64,000 bases of DNA, from NCBI GenBank assembly GCA_013076295.1, contig RQOL01000374.1:4454743-4518742 (forward strand), written 5' to 3'. The position numbers and the translations under genes were made by a program. Of the stretch, positions 1-12,954 are shown piece by piece. How positions within the stretch are numbered: position 1 is the stretch's first letter; each line of letters opens with the position of its first letter. The notes under the pieces were generated by a model, which was not told the origin of the DNA, did no database searches, and saw nothing but the letters and a program-made list of their open reading frames with translations. Source of the stretch: Sanderia malayensis. Lineage: Eukaryota > Cnidaria > Scyphozoa > Semaeostomeae > Pelagiidae.

Positions 1-745
1 TTGTTTGTTAAAACTTTGGGCTTGTTTACATTAGGCCTAAGCGTCGCAAGCGTGCCGAAGCAACAATGGCGGTCGTCTACTACCTAAACTACAACTATCT
101 CACTCAAAAAACAAAACAAAGCTATCACCTGTGTTCTCAATTGTTTCCTGTAATTTTCCAGAGGTCTCTCAAACAATTAGCAAGTCTTTACAAAGATAAT
201 TCAGATCGTAAAACACTTTGAAAGGCGCCTAGTTATCCTTTGTGTTGAAAACAAAAACACGCGTCTTCTCCAAAAGTACCTGCTGTTCAACCCGAGGGCA
301 AATTTGCATGATAACGAAATACGCGTGACTGTTCACGTGAAGTCGCGAAAGAGCCAATCAAATTACAGCAAAAGACGAAACGGGTCACATGAACAGCGAA
401 TACTCTGTTCGAAAATGGAGTTTGCGACCCGAATTTGGAATTTTCGCCACCGTAAACCGTAGTTTTTTCGTGATAGCACAATTAGCAGAATAATTAATGG
501 AATAATTCAATAATTAGGAAGAAAATCGAAAAACAAAATCCATTACCCTGGTTAAAATAATAAACTAAACATTCAGTGTGAATTTCATTGCCATATACCC
601 ACGTACAAAAAAGCCTTTGTGATTACACGGTTCGCCGTTTCGGCCCATTGTTTTGGGGCGTTCGACCTATTGTTTCGGGTCGAATCTATTGTTTTTGGCA
701 GGGAAAGTGCGTCATCACATGACTCCGTAGAATATATATATTAGA
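1..745 (-). mobile_element. Helitron-like unit, cut by window start
   Basis: Reverse-strand copy of the family that forms the large array at 26125-63358. Its 5' TC end lies at 744-745, directly abutting the CTAG end of the next unit (746-749). Internal sequence (about 300-700) matches the 5' core of later units: the run of CTATTGTTT-type repeats, the stretch containing TTTACG, and the CACGTGA motifs. No Rep-helicase gene is present, so it would be non-autonomous. The left part is outside the window. Confidence 0.55.
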
Positions 746-1554
746 CTAGCCGGGGGCGCTCGCTTTCACTCTCTTCCCGGAGGGGGGCAAGTGAAAAAAA
801 CTTAATGTGATTGGCGCACTTCGTGCGCTGCATTCGCTTACGCTCATGCCTCTTTCGACCCCACGTACAATGGGTTAGCTCGCTACGCTCGCCTGTGGTT
901 GGCGCACTCCGTGCGCTGCATTCGCCTACGCTCATGCCCCTTTCAACCCCACCTACCATGGCTTAGCTCGCTACGCTCGCTTGTGGTTGGCACACTTCGT
1001 GCGCTGCATTCGCTTACGCTCATGCCTCTTCGCCTCTGCCTACTCCTTTTACAACAGCTTGGCTCGCTCCGCTCGCCTGATAATCCCTTTGTCGATTAAA
1101 ACTTTGGGCTTGTTTATATTAGGCCTAAGCATCGCAACTGTTCTCGTGAAGTCGCAAAAGAGCCAACCAACTTGCAGCAAAGGGCGAAACGGGTCACGTG
1201 AACAGCGAATACGTGGTTCGAAAATGGAGTTCGCAACGCGAATTTGGAATTTTCGCGACCGTAAACTGTAGTTTTTTCGTGATAGCACAATTAGCAGAAT
1301 AATTAATGGAATAATTCAAAAGAACTTTAAAAAAATGAAACCAAAAATAGATAACCTTGGTGTAATTAATAATTGACACTTTCCATTTGAAATTTAGCGC
1401 AATAAATGTACAAACAAAAAAGCCTTTTTGATTACACGGTTCGCCGTTTCGGCCCATTGTTTTGAGGCGTTCGACCTATTGTTTCGGGTCGAATCTATTG
1501 TTTTTGGCAGGGAAAGTGCGTCATCACGTGACTCCGTAGAATATATATATTAGA
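746..1554 (-). mobile_element. Helitron-like unit, complete short copy
   Basis: On the minus strand this 809-bp copy starts A|TCTAATATA (TC at 1553-1554) and ends with CCCCCGGCTAG (CTAG at 746-749). It contains several 89-bp tandem repeats (about 800-1080) and the family 5' core (about 1130-1550). It lies head-to-tail with the unit at 1-745. Terminal motifs fit Helitrons (5'-TC, CTAG-3', insertion between A and T). The assignment is by termini and arrangement only. Confidence 0.55.
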
Positions 1555-1731
1555 TGTTTGTATACTAGGCATAGTACGTTGGTATAGTATTTAGGTATAG
1601 TATGTAGGTATGTATGTATGTATGTATGGGCATGAGCGGGAGCGAATGCAGCACCCAAAGCATGCCAACCAGATTAAGCTTTCTTACTTGACGGGCTGGG
1701 GCGAATGAGCGAAGCGAGTGATGACCCCTAG
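1555..1731 (+). mobile_element. Helitron-like 3' end fragment
   Basis: A short plus-strand fragment with a degenerate TAGGTATAGTA stretch, a TATG microsatellite (about 1600-1629), one partial 89-bp repeat, and a 3' end reading GATGACCCCTAG followed by T (CTAG at 1728-1731). The same alternative 3' end occurs at 41160-41199, where it is directly followed by the next unit's TC. Confidence 0.5.
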
Positions 1732-1751
1732 TTATAAATTAAGCTGCATTA

Positions 1752-1785
1752 AATTAAGCCGCATTCTTTGCTGCGCGGCTTAATT
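1752..1785. repeat. Short perfect hairpin
   Basis: Stems AATTAAGCCGC (1752-1762) and GCGGCTTAATT (1775-1785) with a 12-base spacer, just beyond the Helitron-like 3' end. The rest of 1732-1949 shows no gene. Confidence 0.6.
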
Positions 1786-1957
1786 AAGTACGCAGCTTAA
1801 CTTGGCGTAGTAAGGTATGACTTTCAAGCTTCCATTACTAATTTCCTCTCCTTGGTCACACCGGTGAATCGTTTATAATTTTTTTAAGCAGCAAGTTCTT
1901 CATAGATATGATAAGGAAAAGATAACAAGTGTGTTACCGAAGGAGTTTAACGGGTAG

Positions 1958-2315
1958 CAGAGGCGGCACCACGGGGAGGACTGGGGAGAACATGTCCTGC
2001 CCAATATGTTCCGGGGCCGATTTTTCAATTTGTTGAAATCCAAGGAGAAATATTTAGGGGAGGGGGTACGATGGGAAACTGTTGGCAAATTGTAACAAAC
2101 TAAAGACGGTTTGTTTGACAACATAACGTAATGTCAGTGATTTTGTGTTAAAAATATAATAATTTTACCCAGGTTTACAGTAAATGCTTTTTGCATGATA
2201 TATCTATAAAAACCTTACAAAAACTCGATTTTTTCTAATGTCGCTTCCAAAACTGGGCGTGGTCCTAAAAAATTTCCCTGTCCTCCCCACTCTTTCAGGG
2301 CTGGTGCCGCCTCTG
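1958..2315. mobile_element. hAT-type MITE, 358 bp
   Basis: Terminal inverted repeats CAGAGGCGGCACC (from 1958) and GGTGCCGCCTCTG (ending 2315) are perfect over 13 bp and continue imperfectly inward (GGGGAGGACTGGGGAG against CTGTCCTCCCCACTC). An identical 8-bp direct repeat, ACGGGTAG, flanks it at 1950-1957 and 2316-2323. The CAG...CTG ends and 8-bp TSD are typical of hAT elements. There is no coding capacity. Confidence 0.85.
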
Positions 2316-2323
2316 ACGGGTAG

Positions 2324-2949
2324 CACCATCAAGTTTGGGCTTTTGAGATCAGAACATTTTCAGTTTCACTTTTGCGTTGGCAAATGACACCCACAATCCC
2401 TTAAAATACGGGGGTCTGGAATAAACAGTGTGGTTATAATGTAACTTGCCAAAATCCAAATGAAAAACTTAATGAGAGTGACAGATGATAAGAAATAAAG
2501 ATATATTCCAGAGATCACCGGCATTAAGCTTGCAATCATATGGAATATACGGGAGTGACAGATGATAAGAAATAAAGATATATTCCAGAGGGTATATAAG
2601 AAAGAGATATATCCCCAAAATTACATAAACCGAGCAGTTTTTCACTATTTTTTTGCAAGTAAAAGAATTTTTCATAGAAAAACAAAATGTTCTCGTTTGT
2701 AACAACTATGTTTTTACTTATCTAATTAAAACTACAAATAATCATACTAATTTCTTTGCTACTAATTTGAAAATATTACGGTAAAGTCTGTTTAGCCGGA
2801 AATAAAATACATTTACAAGGACTGAAATCAAACTATTTACAAACCTTTTATATACTTAATTCTACTACCTTACCAGCGTGTAAGAAACTATCATTTTGAA
2901 ACTGCATGGCTGATAATAGATAGTTCAACGGAACACCGGTTTCTTATCT
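2324..2949. other. Non-coding stretch with a 38-bp direct repeat
   Basis: No gene is recognisable. A 38-bp segment beginning GAGTGACAGATGATAAG occurs twice, at 2476-2513 and 2553-2590, 77 bp apart, as an exact or near-exact direct repeat. The remainder is AT-rich with no clear structure. Confidence 0.5.
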
Positions 2950-2957
2950 GCTGAAGA

Positions 2958-5900
2958 CAGGGGCGGCGGGCACAAATTTTCAAGTGCTATGACATTTCAG
3001 GAAACTGGGTGGGGCATTTTAAGCCACACCCAATTTGTGAGGTGTGAAAGACGAGAGCCATAAATAAACAAAACAGACAACCTTTAAATTTGTTAAAAAC
3101 ACAACACAATTCATTTTCTAGAAAATCGCTCAAGGCGTTTTTGGTTATGCTCTTTAAGTCTAGTTACAATATTATTTTTAAACCCGGGCTGTTTGCACAC
3201 AAATCGCAACAAGCTGTGTTCTACTTGCAGACACACGAGCTGCTGGTTTCTTGTCTGAAGCATAAAGAAATAACTCGCTTCATCCGAGTAAAAACTCGCT
3301 CGCAATGGACGCTTGTTAGTGGTGTTACTGATGCAATTTCTGCAAGTATCATGGCATGGGGCAGTGCATCGGCCAGCCCTGTATTCTTTATAACCGTCAA
3401 GAGATCTTGCATATTTGGCACTCCTTCCTTTATAGTTTCGTTTTCTGTTATTCTGCGTCAAAGCTCAAATTGGTCAAGATTTTCTGTGTCAATGCCTGAT
3501 TCTTATCCCTCATTTTCTACAAGGACTTTCTGTTCATCTGTCCTTTTCCGCTTTGCATTCTTTCTTGTTTTCTTTCTTTTCACAGCATCATCGCTCTCCT
3601 TTACCAGCTTTTGAAGTAAAAGAGATATCTCTTGATTCCTGTAAAGGACATCCAGATTATGCTCCAATGATGTAGCATCGCTAACAGCAAATGGAAAGAA
3701 TCTCTGACATTCTTCTAATTTCAGATGACGAACTTCTATTATCTTGTAAAAACTTGCTTGGGTGGATTACGTTCATCCAGCTGAACTTGTCAAGATTTTC
3801 GAATCGCCAAGCCAGCTGTTTTGAGAATTCGATTCAGACTTCCATGGCTACTGTTGTCATTGACTGTTTCCAGTCATTTGAGGCTCCACTTGTTGTCTTT
3901 TCTGCACCTCTCCAACCTCCTCTGGCACGTCTGGCCGGGAAATTAGGATCTGCTTTTAGCGTATCTGCCCACGCTTCCTCAAAATCTAACTCCGCCAGGA
4001 ACCGAAGAAAATCATCAAGCATCAACCTAACCTGGTTTGGATCCAATGTTAGCTTCTGCATGACAGTAATTATGGGCGTACAATGCTCGAAAATCTTTCT
4101 ATAAAGTTTCAACAAACAAACAAAATCAACATTTTGAATACCAGCAATGAGGCCTCGTGCAGTATCTTGAGTGTCAGTTTTCTCCGTGCCATCGTTCGAA
4201 ATCTCGTACAACACTGTGCCAATTGTTTCGTAGAACAAATCTATTGCAACTATGGCAGTGTCAAGGGAAAGCCATCTGGTATCTCCTGGCATTGGAAGGT
4301 TGTGACCAAGACGACATGCTTTGGACTACTCCTGAAGAAAGAAGCCACTTGGTCACCTATTCCAAAAAGACGAGCCACTTCCCTGATTTTCTTTGAAGCA
4401 TGAGATGCACAGAGAGACATCCCATGAGCAACACAATGGTTACAGTATGCAAATGGCAAACTGTCGAGAATACGTTTTTGTACGCCATTCAGCTGCCCAC
4501 TCATTGTTGGAGCACCGTCATATGATTGTCCAATGAGCTTTTCTATGCAGGTACTAGGAACAATCTTATAACTCACAAGAGTATCCAATAAAACTTTAGT
4601 CAACCCTTCAGCTGACTGATCACTTGAAGAATCAACGAGACCCAATAGATGTTCCTCAATGTTTCCATCATAGATTAATCTTATTGATATTGCTGATTGT
4701 TCTCTGTTACTGATATCACTGGTGTCATCCATCATAATTGAAACAAATTTGGAGCTCTCGATGCGGTTCTGAACTTCACTTCTAACTTCTTAAAAGATGC
4801 ATTCAATTAGCTGGTTTTGGGGATCATGCAATGCATAAGTTATTTTTTCATGGTCGAGGAATACACAAAGTTCGTGACTATAATCTCCTAACATATCCAT
4901 AAGTTCAAGGAAATTCCCCTATTGGATGATTCATCTGACTCATCATGCCCCCGAAAGGCAAGTCCTTGAGCTGACAGAAAAATGGCAACGTCGATATGAT
5001 GCTTCATCATACTTGCATAGCGTGATACATTTTTGTTGTGTTTTTGAATTTCTCTTTCCCTTGCTTCATCAAGTGCAGAAGCAATATCAATGTTACCAAG
5101 TAACTGATAGGATGTATGATTGCCTATGTGATTTTTGGACGACTGATGTCGAGTGGCAATACTCCAAAGATTTCTACCAGATGATACATAACCAGATGGT
5201 TGTACGAAGGAAACTCTTTTCATCTGAAATAGAATTCAAATATGGATGACCACAACTTTATATACGGATATCTGTGATAATATCAATGCAATTTAAGCCT
5301 TTGCGTGCGTTTGTTTTTGTTTCGACATGTGACGAATGTGAAATATTCACTTTAATAACAGACGGCTGTGGTGTCATGTTTGCGGCTGCGGCCTTTCAAT
5401 GACAGGCCTAATAATGCACTAAGCAGCAGTTGGCCTCTATCATAGTCGCGAATGCTATGAAGTTCTCTGATGTCATAGCATCTTAACATGGCCACTGTTC
5501 ACGAAAAGGCATAAACTTTTCATTTTGAATAATATATTATGACTTACCTTTGAATGATCTCCTACTACTAGGCATGGCCAACAAAAGAATGTGTTCCTTT
5601 CCTCATCTCCGCAAATCCAAGAAAAATGCTGATAAACTGCTTCACTAGAACAGTCTTTTAAACTAACACGAGGACATGGGAGCCGTCTTTTTTAAAACGA
5701 AGACACTGGTCATGATTCAATTTTCTTTGAGTTTGTATCAGACTAAAAGGTTTCGAGATACCCCAATGAACACTACCCGATGCAATATGATTCATGTTTA
5801 AACCTTTGAGATCGTTATTCTAGCATACACTCTGACTGACTGACTGACGCGAAAAGCAGATTTGACCAGTGCTCTGAATTCTTGAGAATTCATAGCATGC

Positions 5901-6324
5901 TACGTCATTACTATACGATCGACAAGGGACATGCGTCATATATGAGTGTCCTCATCAATTGTTTTCTCTTTCCTATGCTATGAGATTGAAAAAAGTCATA
6001 GCGTGCCAGGGTAAACAAGGCTTGGCTGTGATAACTGGCGCTAGCATTGTTAAGTATCCTGACGATGATATAGTGGCGAAATGCTTTGCGAAATGCTTTG
6101 GGTTATCAATGGAAACAAATAATTATCACTTAATGGGATTAGTGTATAATGACAGGGGTATCTTTAAATAGAAAAGCGAAAAGCCGGAATCATGGAAACT
6201 GGAAGGGAGGTCTTTTCGCTTGTTAAGAACTACTAAAATTTTCATTTTCTTGAAATAAAAAGATTTTAGCTCTGCAAAAAATTACTATGACACTCAGCAG
6301 TCATAGCGGTGTCCGCCGCCCCTG
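2958..6324 (-). mobile_element. hAT DNA transposon with decayed transposase
   Basis: Terminal inverted repeats CAGGGGCGGCGGGCAC (from 2958) and GTGTCCGCCGCCCCTG (ending 6324) differ at one position. Flanking 8-mers GCTGAAGA (2950-2957) and GCGGAAGA (6325-6332) form a one-mismatch TSD. Internal sequence next to the termini is also inverted (GTGCTATGACA against TCATAGCGG). The element carries one transposase gene on the minus strand. The 5'-side sequence (about 5240-6324) has no protein I can recognise. Confidence 0.85.
3160..5225 (-). pseudogene. Decayed hAT transposase (ZMYM1-like)
   Basis: This encodes a hAT-superfamily transposase resembling the zinc finger MYM-type 1-like proteins common in animals. 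Segments in order on the minus strand: an N-terminal part (5223-4888) with a helical stretch and YASMMKHHIDVAIFLSAQ; a catalytic part (4735-4250) starting MMDDTSDISNREQ, then GQSYDGAPTMSG and NHCVAHGMSLC, the hAT C/H-type motif; a middle segment (4292-3834) with GDTRWLS; and a C-terminal dimerisation motif SVHCERVFTRMKRV (about 3270-3330). These blocks lie in different frames, with stops near 4790 and 3650-3800, so the gene is not functional as it stands. The DD pair at the start of the catalytic block is retained. It is the sole gene of the surrounding hAT element. Confidence 0.8.
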
Positions 6325-6332
6325 GCGGAAGA

Positions 6333-6613
6333 TATATATAACAAATTCAGCAGGCCGTTTCTTAAGCCTGGTTTCTATATCGTCGTAAACGACGGGGGCG
6401 TGTCCCCGTCATGAAGCTGTATTAGGTTAGTCAAACTATATTGCTGGTTAAGTGTTGGTACTCTAACATCAAAACTCGTGGATATAAAACAAGTTATCAA
6501 AAGTGTAAACCGGAAATACTTACATAATGCAAAAGCAGAAAGTAATTTGGTAATGAGAAAACTTAAACGATTATCCTATCCCTGCCACGCCTGTTCTACG
6601 CCTATGTAAATAA
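6333..6613. other. Non-coding, downstream of KDZ-like gene
   Basis: This lies between the right TSD of the hAT element and the stop codon of the minus-strand KDZ-like gene. A small GC-rich inverted motif (GACGGGGGCGTGTCCCCGTC, about 6388-6408) stands out. No gene is seen. Confidence 0.4.
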
Positions 6614-7284
6614 TTAATCACTATCCTCAGAGAGATGCAATGAGAAATCAAGACCTTCATTGAAATCATCGCTATCTGTACAGCTCAAATAATTTGTCTC
6701 ACTTAGCGGAATTTCGTCATCTAAAATTTCATCCATGTCAATCAAGTTCTGGATGACACTATCACCATTATCATCCTCTTCATGTGACGACTCAATGATA
6801 TAATCTGTATCTTTTAAAACTCCTGCTGCAACGAAGGAATCACGAAAGTGAAGTAGAAGTTTTTTAGCATTGAGGATTTTTCAGTTAATATGCTGACTGC
6901 GCCGATTTCAAATTTTGATGTAGCACGGCATTCATGTATCTTGATTGAGGATAATATATTTTCTCTCTCATTCAAAATGTACTCAATAACATTTCTCATG
7001 TCTTGTTGACAAAGATCAACTTCTTCTTCTGCGCGCTTATTTTGCAGTATGGAGCTCAACAACCTTTCTCTTCAGGTCAGTAGGAATATCATTTCCTTCC
7101 AAATTTGGTAAATCTCAATACAACAGATCTTGAAGGTTGATTGCTTTGGCGTATCGAATCTGTTCAAAATTTGTCAGCCTGAGTTTAAGTGCAATTCTTG
7201 AATTGTAGCTTGAAGTGACTTTGCGAATATTCGCCACCTTGCTGTCGAGGTCCCTTGACAGCACCTTGGCTATCTTCTGTCCGG
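6614..7284 (-). pseudogene. C-terminal exon of KDZ-like gene
   Basis: Begins after TTTTGTAG (acceptor at 7285-7286). It reads QKIAKVLSRDLDSKVANI, a run of lysine/arginine-rich helices, NLEGNDIPTDLKRKVVEL, then after a frame change near 7060 EEEVDLCQQDMRNVIEYI, and finishes with an acid-rich tail (IDMDEILDDEIPLSE) ending in DSD-stop at 6614-6616. An in-frame TGA near 7115 and the later frame shift show decay. A helical domain followed by an acidic tail is usual at the end of KDZ transposases. Confidence 0.5.
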
Positions 7285-9384
7285 CTACAAAACAAAACAA
7301 TTTCAGATTAGCTTACTCCATTCTTATTTAGTCACTAGGTCAGAGAAAATATTGAAAAAGCTCTTCTTTGATCGTTAACGGTTTTGATGAAAATGGAAAC
7401 ATTCCTGAAAGCATTCAAGGAATAAGGGAATATGGCAAGCATTCTGTGGAAAGAAAAGAAACATAGTTTCACGAATCGTTAGTCGTTACGAAGGCATATT
7501 CTCAGATTGATGATCTGCACAATTGTTGACTTAACGTAAAAAACAAGAAAATGCTCTTACTTGTATATTACTTACTTGACCAGTGGTCTCAACTTCAGGA
7601 TCACATCATCTCTTATCTGTTTTTCTACAACACCAACACTATGCCTTGCACATGGGTCCGTAAGCTTCCATCGACGATTAATTCCATTCACATTTTCTAT
7701 TGCCTTTTGCTGGTCCTCAACCCTACGAAATTAGACACTCATTAAGGATGCAAATATTTTAAGCTAAATATGTGATAATGGCAACAGCATTTTGAAGAAA
7801 ATATTAGTCTATTCAAAGCGTGGTGCCTCCTAGAAAAAACTGCTGTTGAGTATAGAAGAGAGTAAATGTACAACGATAATCAGGAAATTTTTCAAAAGGG
7901 TCCCGCTAAACAAGGTCCCGCTAAAAAAGGAAAAATACTGTGTAGAAAACATCACAGTCACAGTCACAATCTTATTCAAAATCGTCTGCATGGTGACAAA
8001 TTTATGCTTTGTTATCCATACTGACTAGCAGCAAATAAAATCGATTTAGATCTAACTTTTTGGTGCAGTGTTAAAAGACGAGAGATTTTGTGAGTAATAT
8101 ATTTTATCGGATAAAGAAAATTAGCTAAAACAAAATTCACATAAAAAATCCAGAGAACGAAGGTGGCTATATCCTTAGTCGCAGAAGAAATTAAGAATAA
8201 ATAGAAAATGGAAAGAGTTAGTGAAATATCTGCTCATTAGTTTCCAATTAAAATATGGATAATTAGTCCTTTTTTCTAACGGGCACCCTTTTTTGGCATG
8301 CGGCGATAAGTAGAAGGTGGCGTTTAATGATCGGTAATTTCATTATACATTAAAAAAGTCATATCAAAACAACTATGCACATTTTACCTCGCTTTTCTGT
8401 TAACAAGGCCAGAAGTTGTTCCGTCATTTTCTTCATTTGCAGATCGAATAATATCAAAGCTATAAAACGAAAGCAAAATAATTTGAATATTTCATTACCG
8501 TCATGGAACAAAATGGAGAAAGACATATTCTAAATAACACAAAAGTTGGTAAGGTAAATTAAGCAATTTAGCAAAATATAATACCAAGACAATGTGCAAG
8601 TTGAAATTTACAATAACGATATTATAATTGATAACAACGTACCAAACATTCTCTAATGAGGTATTTGGCTCTTACTATTCTAATTTGAGTTGAGGATATT
8701 GAATGGTGATACTAGAATGTTTAGTGCAAAGATAAAATTGATACCAACGTTGCTTGTGAACAAGTAGTAAACTGACGTATTTGCATTTCCAGTTAGACAG
8801 TAGAATGCTACCAGCATCTGTAAACAAAATGGTATTTGATAATCTTCAAATTTGAGATTCAAATATATTTACTTGGACAGAAAATACAGGAAAGTACATG
8901 AAAATTGGACCCAATATCAGTTTCAAAAATTGGTAATAATTACATAAGTCAGCCTTAAGAGGCGTTAGTATTTTTCAAAAGATACCCTGGTTAAAACTAA
9001 CCTATCCTAAATCCTGTTTCAAATATATTCACCTTTTACAAGGCAGGTTGATGGAATACCAGCGATAAATGCATAATGTTAAACCTGTTAACACTTTTAC
9101 AAGGGTTAGCTGCCTAACATTCTTGGAAAATCAAAGCCTTTAAGTCTTATATGCAATTGCTTCGTTGTGAATAACGTAGGAAAACACCATCGTAAGTAAA
9201 TGATACCCATAAAAATGGTATGCACAATGGTTCATTCCTTATATTCCTTCATATTCAGGGAAGGACTCCTATCCTTGTTAAGGAAGTTAAATGATCACAA
9301 ATTTGAGACAAAGTAAGTACGTTGATCGACCGCAGTCGGAGAGAACCCAAATGCTCCTCTTTCGTTCGCTACTATAATTTCAGA

Positions 9385-9565
9385 TAGGGGGGGGAGCCAG
9401 AACTATCAGCAGCAATAATACATGTTATGCTGAGTGCTAAGCAGAGAGGCCAAAAGTACCATTCTAAAATCTTTAGCCTAAATTTGTCAGAGTTAAAGCC
9501 CACGACCTCTCGACACGGGGCGAGCACTCTACCACTAAGCCATTGCTCAGAGTAACACGAAGCTT
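9385..9565 (-). mobile_element. tRNA-derived SINE fragment
   Basis: On the minus strand, about 9555-9490 reads as a tRNA-like head with an A-box-like TGGCTTAGTGGTAGAGTGC, a Gly-like GCTCGCCCCGTG anticodon region, and a degenerate B box (GGTCGTGGGC). A non-tRNA body follows (about 9480-9385) with CTTTTGGCCTCTCTGCTTAG. The poor B box and attached body argue for a SINE rather than a working tRNA. Confidence 0.5.
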
Positions 9566-10712
9566 AACATGTTCATTAGAGGCTGAACTGCTTTTCACTA
9601 ACGTTTGAAGTTTTTAGAAATTAATTTTGGAAGTTCTTAAGCCCACTCTATTGCCTCATCGATACCAACTGAAATGAAAGTTAAAATGTTACATTAATGG
9701 TGTAAATGTTCGTAACTTTTAAATGTAAAAATTATCTCATGACTTGATTTTGAAATTCTAATGTCATATATTTTTAAACAAATCTCTCATTTTTTACCAC
9801 AAGCAGCTCGACGAAACTCAAGATAACGCGATATTACCCTCTGTCCTTCTAAATAAATTCATGATGTCTCACATGATAGGACACTTATTTACATTGAAAT
9901 AGTTATAAAGAAGAAATAGAAAGCAGGACTATGTCTTTCAAGTACTATAAGTGTAAAATAACGCTTTCTGAACAAACAACAATGACAAAACGTCAGCACC
10001 TACAAATTTCAAAGGGATATCATTTCCTTGAACTCATAGTAACATATAAAAATTGGTGCATGGACTACATTGTCAAACCGATTCGGACCACATTGAAAAA
10101 CAGTGTGTAGAGTTGAAATTACACAAAAATAAGTAAAAGTGAAAAATAGCAAAAAAATTATGCCCCAACATTCACTCTCAACTTTCCAAATCATATATGG
10201 TCTGATTAAGTAGTAGTCCATACGCTGAGGTCGAATCCGTAGGAATTTTTTGCCCCCGAAATCACCTTGCACCATCGTCAACTACTCCATTTGACGATCC
10301 AAAAACTCGAGGGTGGACATCTGGGGGTGTGGTAGGTCTTTCACAAATGACCTTCAAAGTTGACCCCTTTGACCGTATTTGGTCATAGTTTTACTGGACG
10401 TTTTGGGGTGTTTGACTTAGTCTTAATAGCGCTCCTGCGTTAAATAAAGATCTTGCTATTATTACTTACCTATTAATCGAGCCAAAACCAGCGTAAAAAC
10501 GAAATATTCCACAAAAATTATTGCGCCTGCGCGAACACTTGTCAACAAAAATTGATCGTTAAGTCCTGAAATATTGCTATTTTATAATGGATTTCCATTA
10601 GAAGTACACCCAGCTACAGACACAATAGTTCCCTATGGAAAAGTTCATGCACAACTTCAATTAAAACGTACATTTAAACTAAACTCTCTGTCTTCCAAAC
10701 TTGAATAAAAAG
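9566..10712. other. Non-coding stretch, probably intronic
   Basis: No exon of the surrounding KDZ-like gene could be placed here. The segment 10009-10440 is less AT-rich than its surroundings and may be an unidentified repeat, but I found no inverted ends. Confidence 0.35.
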
Positions 10713-12371
10713 TCAAACTGAAACAGTGTTACAAAGGGTTAGCTCAATGGATGCAACCAGGTGGGTTCTTGCAGCTTGAGCCATCATCTGCAGAAGTGAT
10801 TTGACAATTGCAAAACGCACGTCAAGGTAGGCCATTCTTTCGACAGGTACATTGTACAATGAGCACTTTCCACACGTGCTAAATAGAGAATACTCCTCTG
10901 GAATTTGGTGTAATCCAAGATCAGGGGCCAGTAGATCATCCTTTACTACAAATCCATGAACACTAAGGTAGAGAAATGAGGGCTGGTTATTTATTTCCAA
11001 CTTTTTATCGTCATATACACAGGGGAATCCCTTATGTACAAAATAAAACAAAATCAAGGCAATCAACACTTTAGTTCAGGGGGCAATTAGCTGTCAGGTA
11101 TGTCTTATGTTTGAAGTAAAACGGCTGCCAAAACTGTGTACAACAAACCTATAAGAACATAACAAAGTAACCTTTGGACATGCAGGACAGACAGTTGCAT
11201 CACTAACAACAGGGCACAGTGTCCGAAGATTCTGAAGTCTATACTTAAAGTACCTAAAAGTAAAAATGATATCAAAGGCAAAGGGAGATGATTTAATATA
11301 ACGTTGGTGGTCATTTTTGGTGAAAAAACATACTGAACAATGGGATATATAGGTCTCCCTCCATCATGGATAATCGCATACAACAGAAAAGAATCTTCAA
11401 TAAAACCATAGAAGTGCAAATGGTGGTCTATTACAATTATTAAGACTTAATTAAACTTCAGATGCCAGGTATCTCAACTGTATTTCACTTCCAATAGGAC
11501 CTATTTTGCCAATTATGGAAAAAATATTTCAAAACCTATTCTCATAATTCTCCATTGAAAACCTAAAAAACTGCATAAAACTTTATGTACTTGGTACTTA
11601 CCGATACTTGTCAAATGTATCGTTTGATGATAAACTGTTATACATATGTTTCACCTGTGAAAAGAGAATGCACTTTACAGACTCTTTGCTGGGCCAAACA
11701 GAATAGCATCAACATTAATAGAAATAGAAACATAAAAAAACGTGAACAGGAAAAAACCAAATTGCTTATAAAATGTTATTATTTTGCATACTACTGTATG
11801 CATTTCATATTGAATTGTATAAAACATCGTACTCATAGCAGATGAAAATCATAATTAAATATCTGTGGATAAGTAGACCTATTACAAAAGCCAATCTAGA
11901 GCTTTCCGTTACCCCTTCTGTTAAGAGGGAGGAATGCGATCATGGAATGTATCGCCAGCATAAATACAATATCAGAGTTAATTGATTGCATAGAGAATTG
12001 GGGTGCTTGCCTTTCACGGCTTTTATGTCCGATCAAGTCTTGATATAAATATTTTAATTTGGGCTCTAAAAATATCAAATGTATAATATCGTACACTGAT
12101 CAAGCAATTATTCTTAGAAATTAATATTTCAATGAAATGACTTAATTGACGGCAAAGTATCATATTACAATGTTAAGTAAACACTTCAAAAGCTTACTGT
12201 ACCGATTAATATACAGTATACAGATATACTGTATTACAGTAATTTGATTTTTATCATTTTGGTAAAAAAACTTGCTTAATGTTTAGTTAAAGCGCTATTA
12301 TTTCAATTCAAAGCTTTAGAGGCAAACTGAAGGATGCAATGTATTTGGGGCTTGGAAAGGAAATAATTTAC

Positions 12372-12595
12372 CAAGATTGGTTTTTGAGATAAAATATTCT
12401 TCCATCTCAAACCGCTGCAGAAGCTGTTGAGAGAAACCTGCGACTCCAAGAAAAAACACTCCAGAAAATCCTTCAGCTGTACTTCGATGGCAAAAACTGG
12501 TTTACTTGGAGACACTGGCCACAATCCGTGTGATAAAAGGATTCTTGGGTCTGAAATGCAGTCACAAAAACAAACATCATATTCCTTTTCGTCTC
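12372..12595 (-). pseudogene. KDZ-like exon with LWPxSP motif
   Basis: Acceptor TTATTGCAG|GAGACG and donor ATCTTG|GTAAAT bound a fully open exon reading through FCDCISDPRILL, GLWPVSPSKP and LESQVSLNSFCSGLRWK. I recognise this signature (a CxC pair, then LWPxSP, then a LExQVSLxxF helix) from KDZ-type transposases of corals. It is the best preserved exon of this gene. Confidence 0.6.
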
Positions 12596-12954
12596 CTGCA
12601 ATAAATAACATAGCATTGCAAACCTGAAGCAGAATTTAGAGATAGTAGTATTCTTTTATTGCCAATGAGAAGATAGTGTGTATGGCTACAAAAGGACAAT
12701 TGCTATCAAACTCTTATGAGGGCTTAGCATGGTTTCCTTGTTTACAAATTCGTAAGCAATCCAATACAAAGATGGTAGCAATGAGCACATCACTATCTGA
12801 CCTCACAGATGTGTCTCTACTAACAATTGTAATTGATAAGCTTAACCTGCATGCAACTATGAATATATATTTACGCATTTGAAAAATTGGCAAACATTCC
12901 AATTAAAGAAGATTGACTAAAGAACAGTATATAAATTGACGACCGAAATTAAAC

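Noticed and set aside
3090..3614. 174-residue plus-strand frame over the hAT element
   Set aside because: Shadow of the minus-strand transposase C-terminus (SVHCERVFTRMKRV frame). Low-complexity Phe/Ser composition.
9490..9555. Functional tRNA-Gly
   Set aside because: The A box is good but the B box is degenerate and the acceptor stem does not pair. A SINE body is attached.
10009..10281. 90-residue minus-strand frame
   Set aside because: Hydrophobic low-complexity translation with no partner exon. It does not resemble the KDZ family and probably lies in a repeat or intron.
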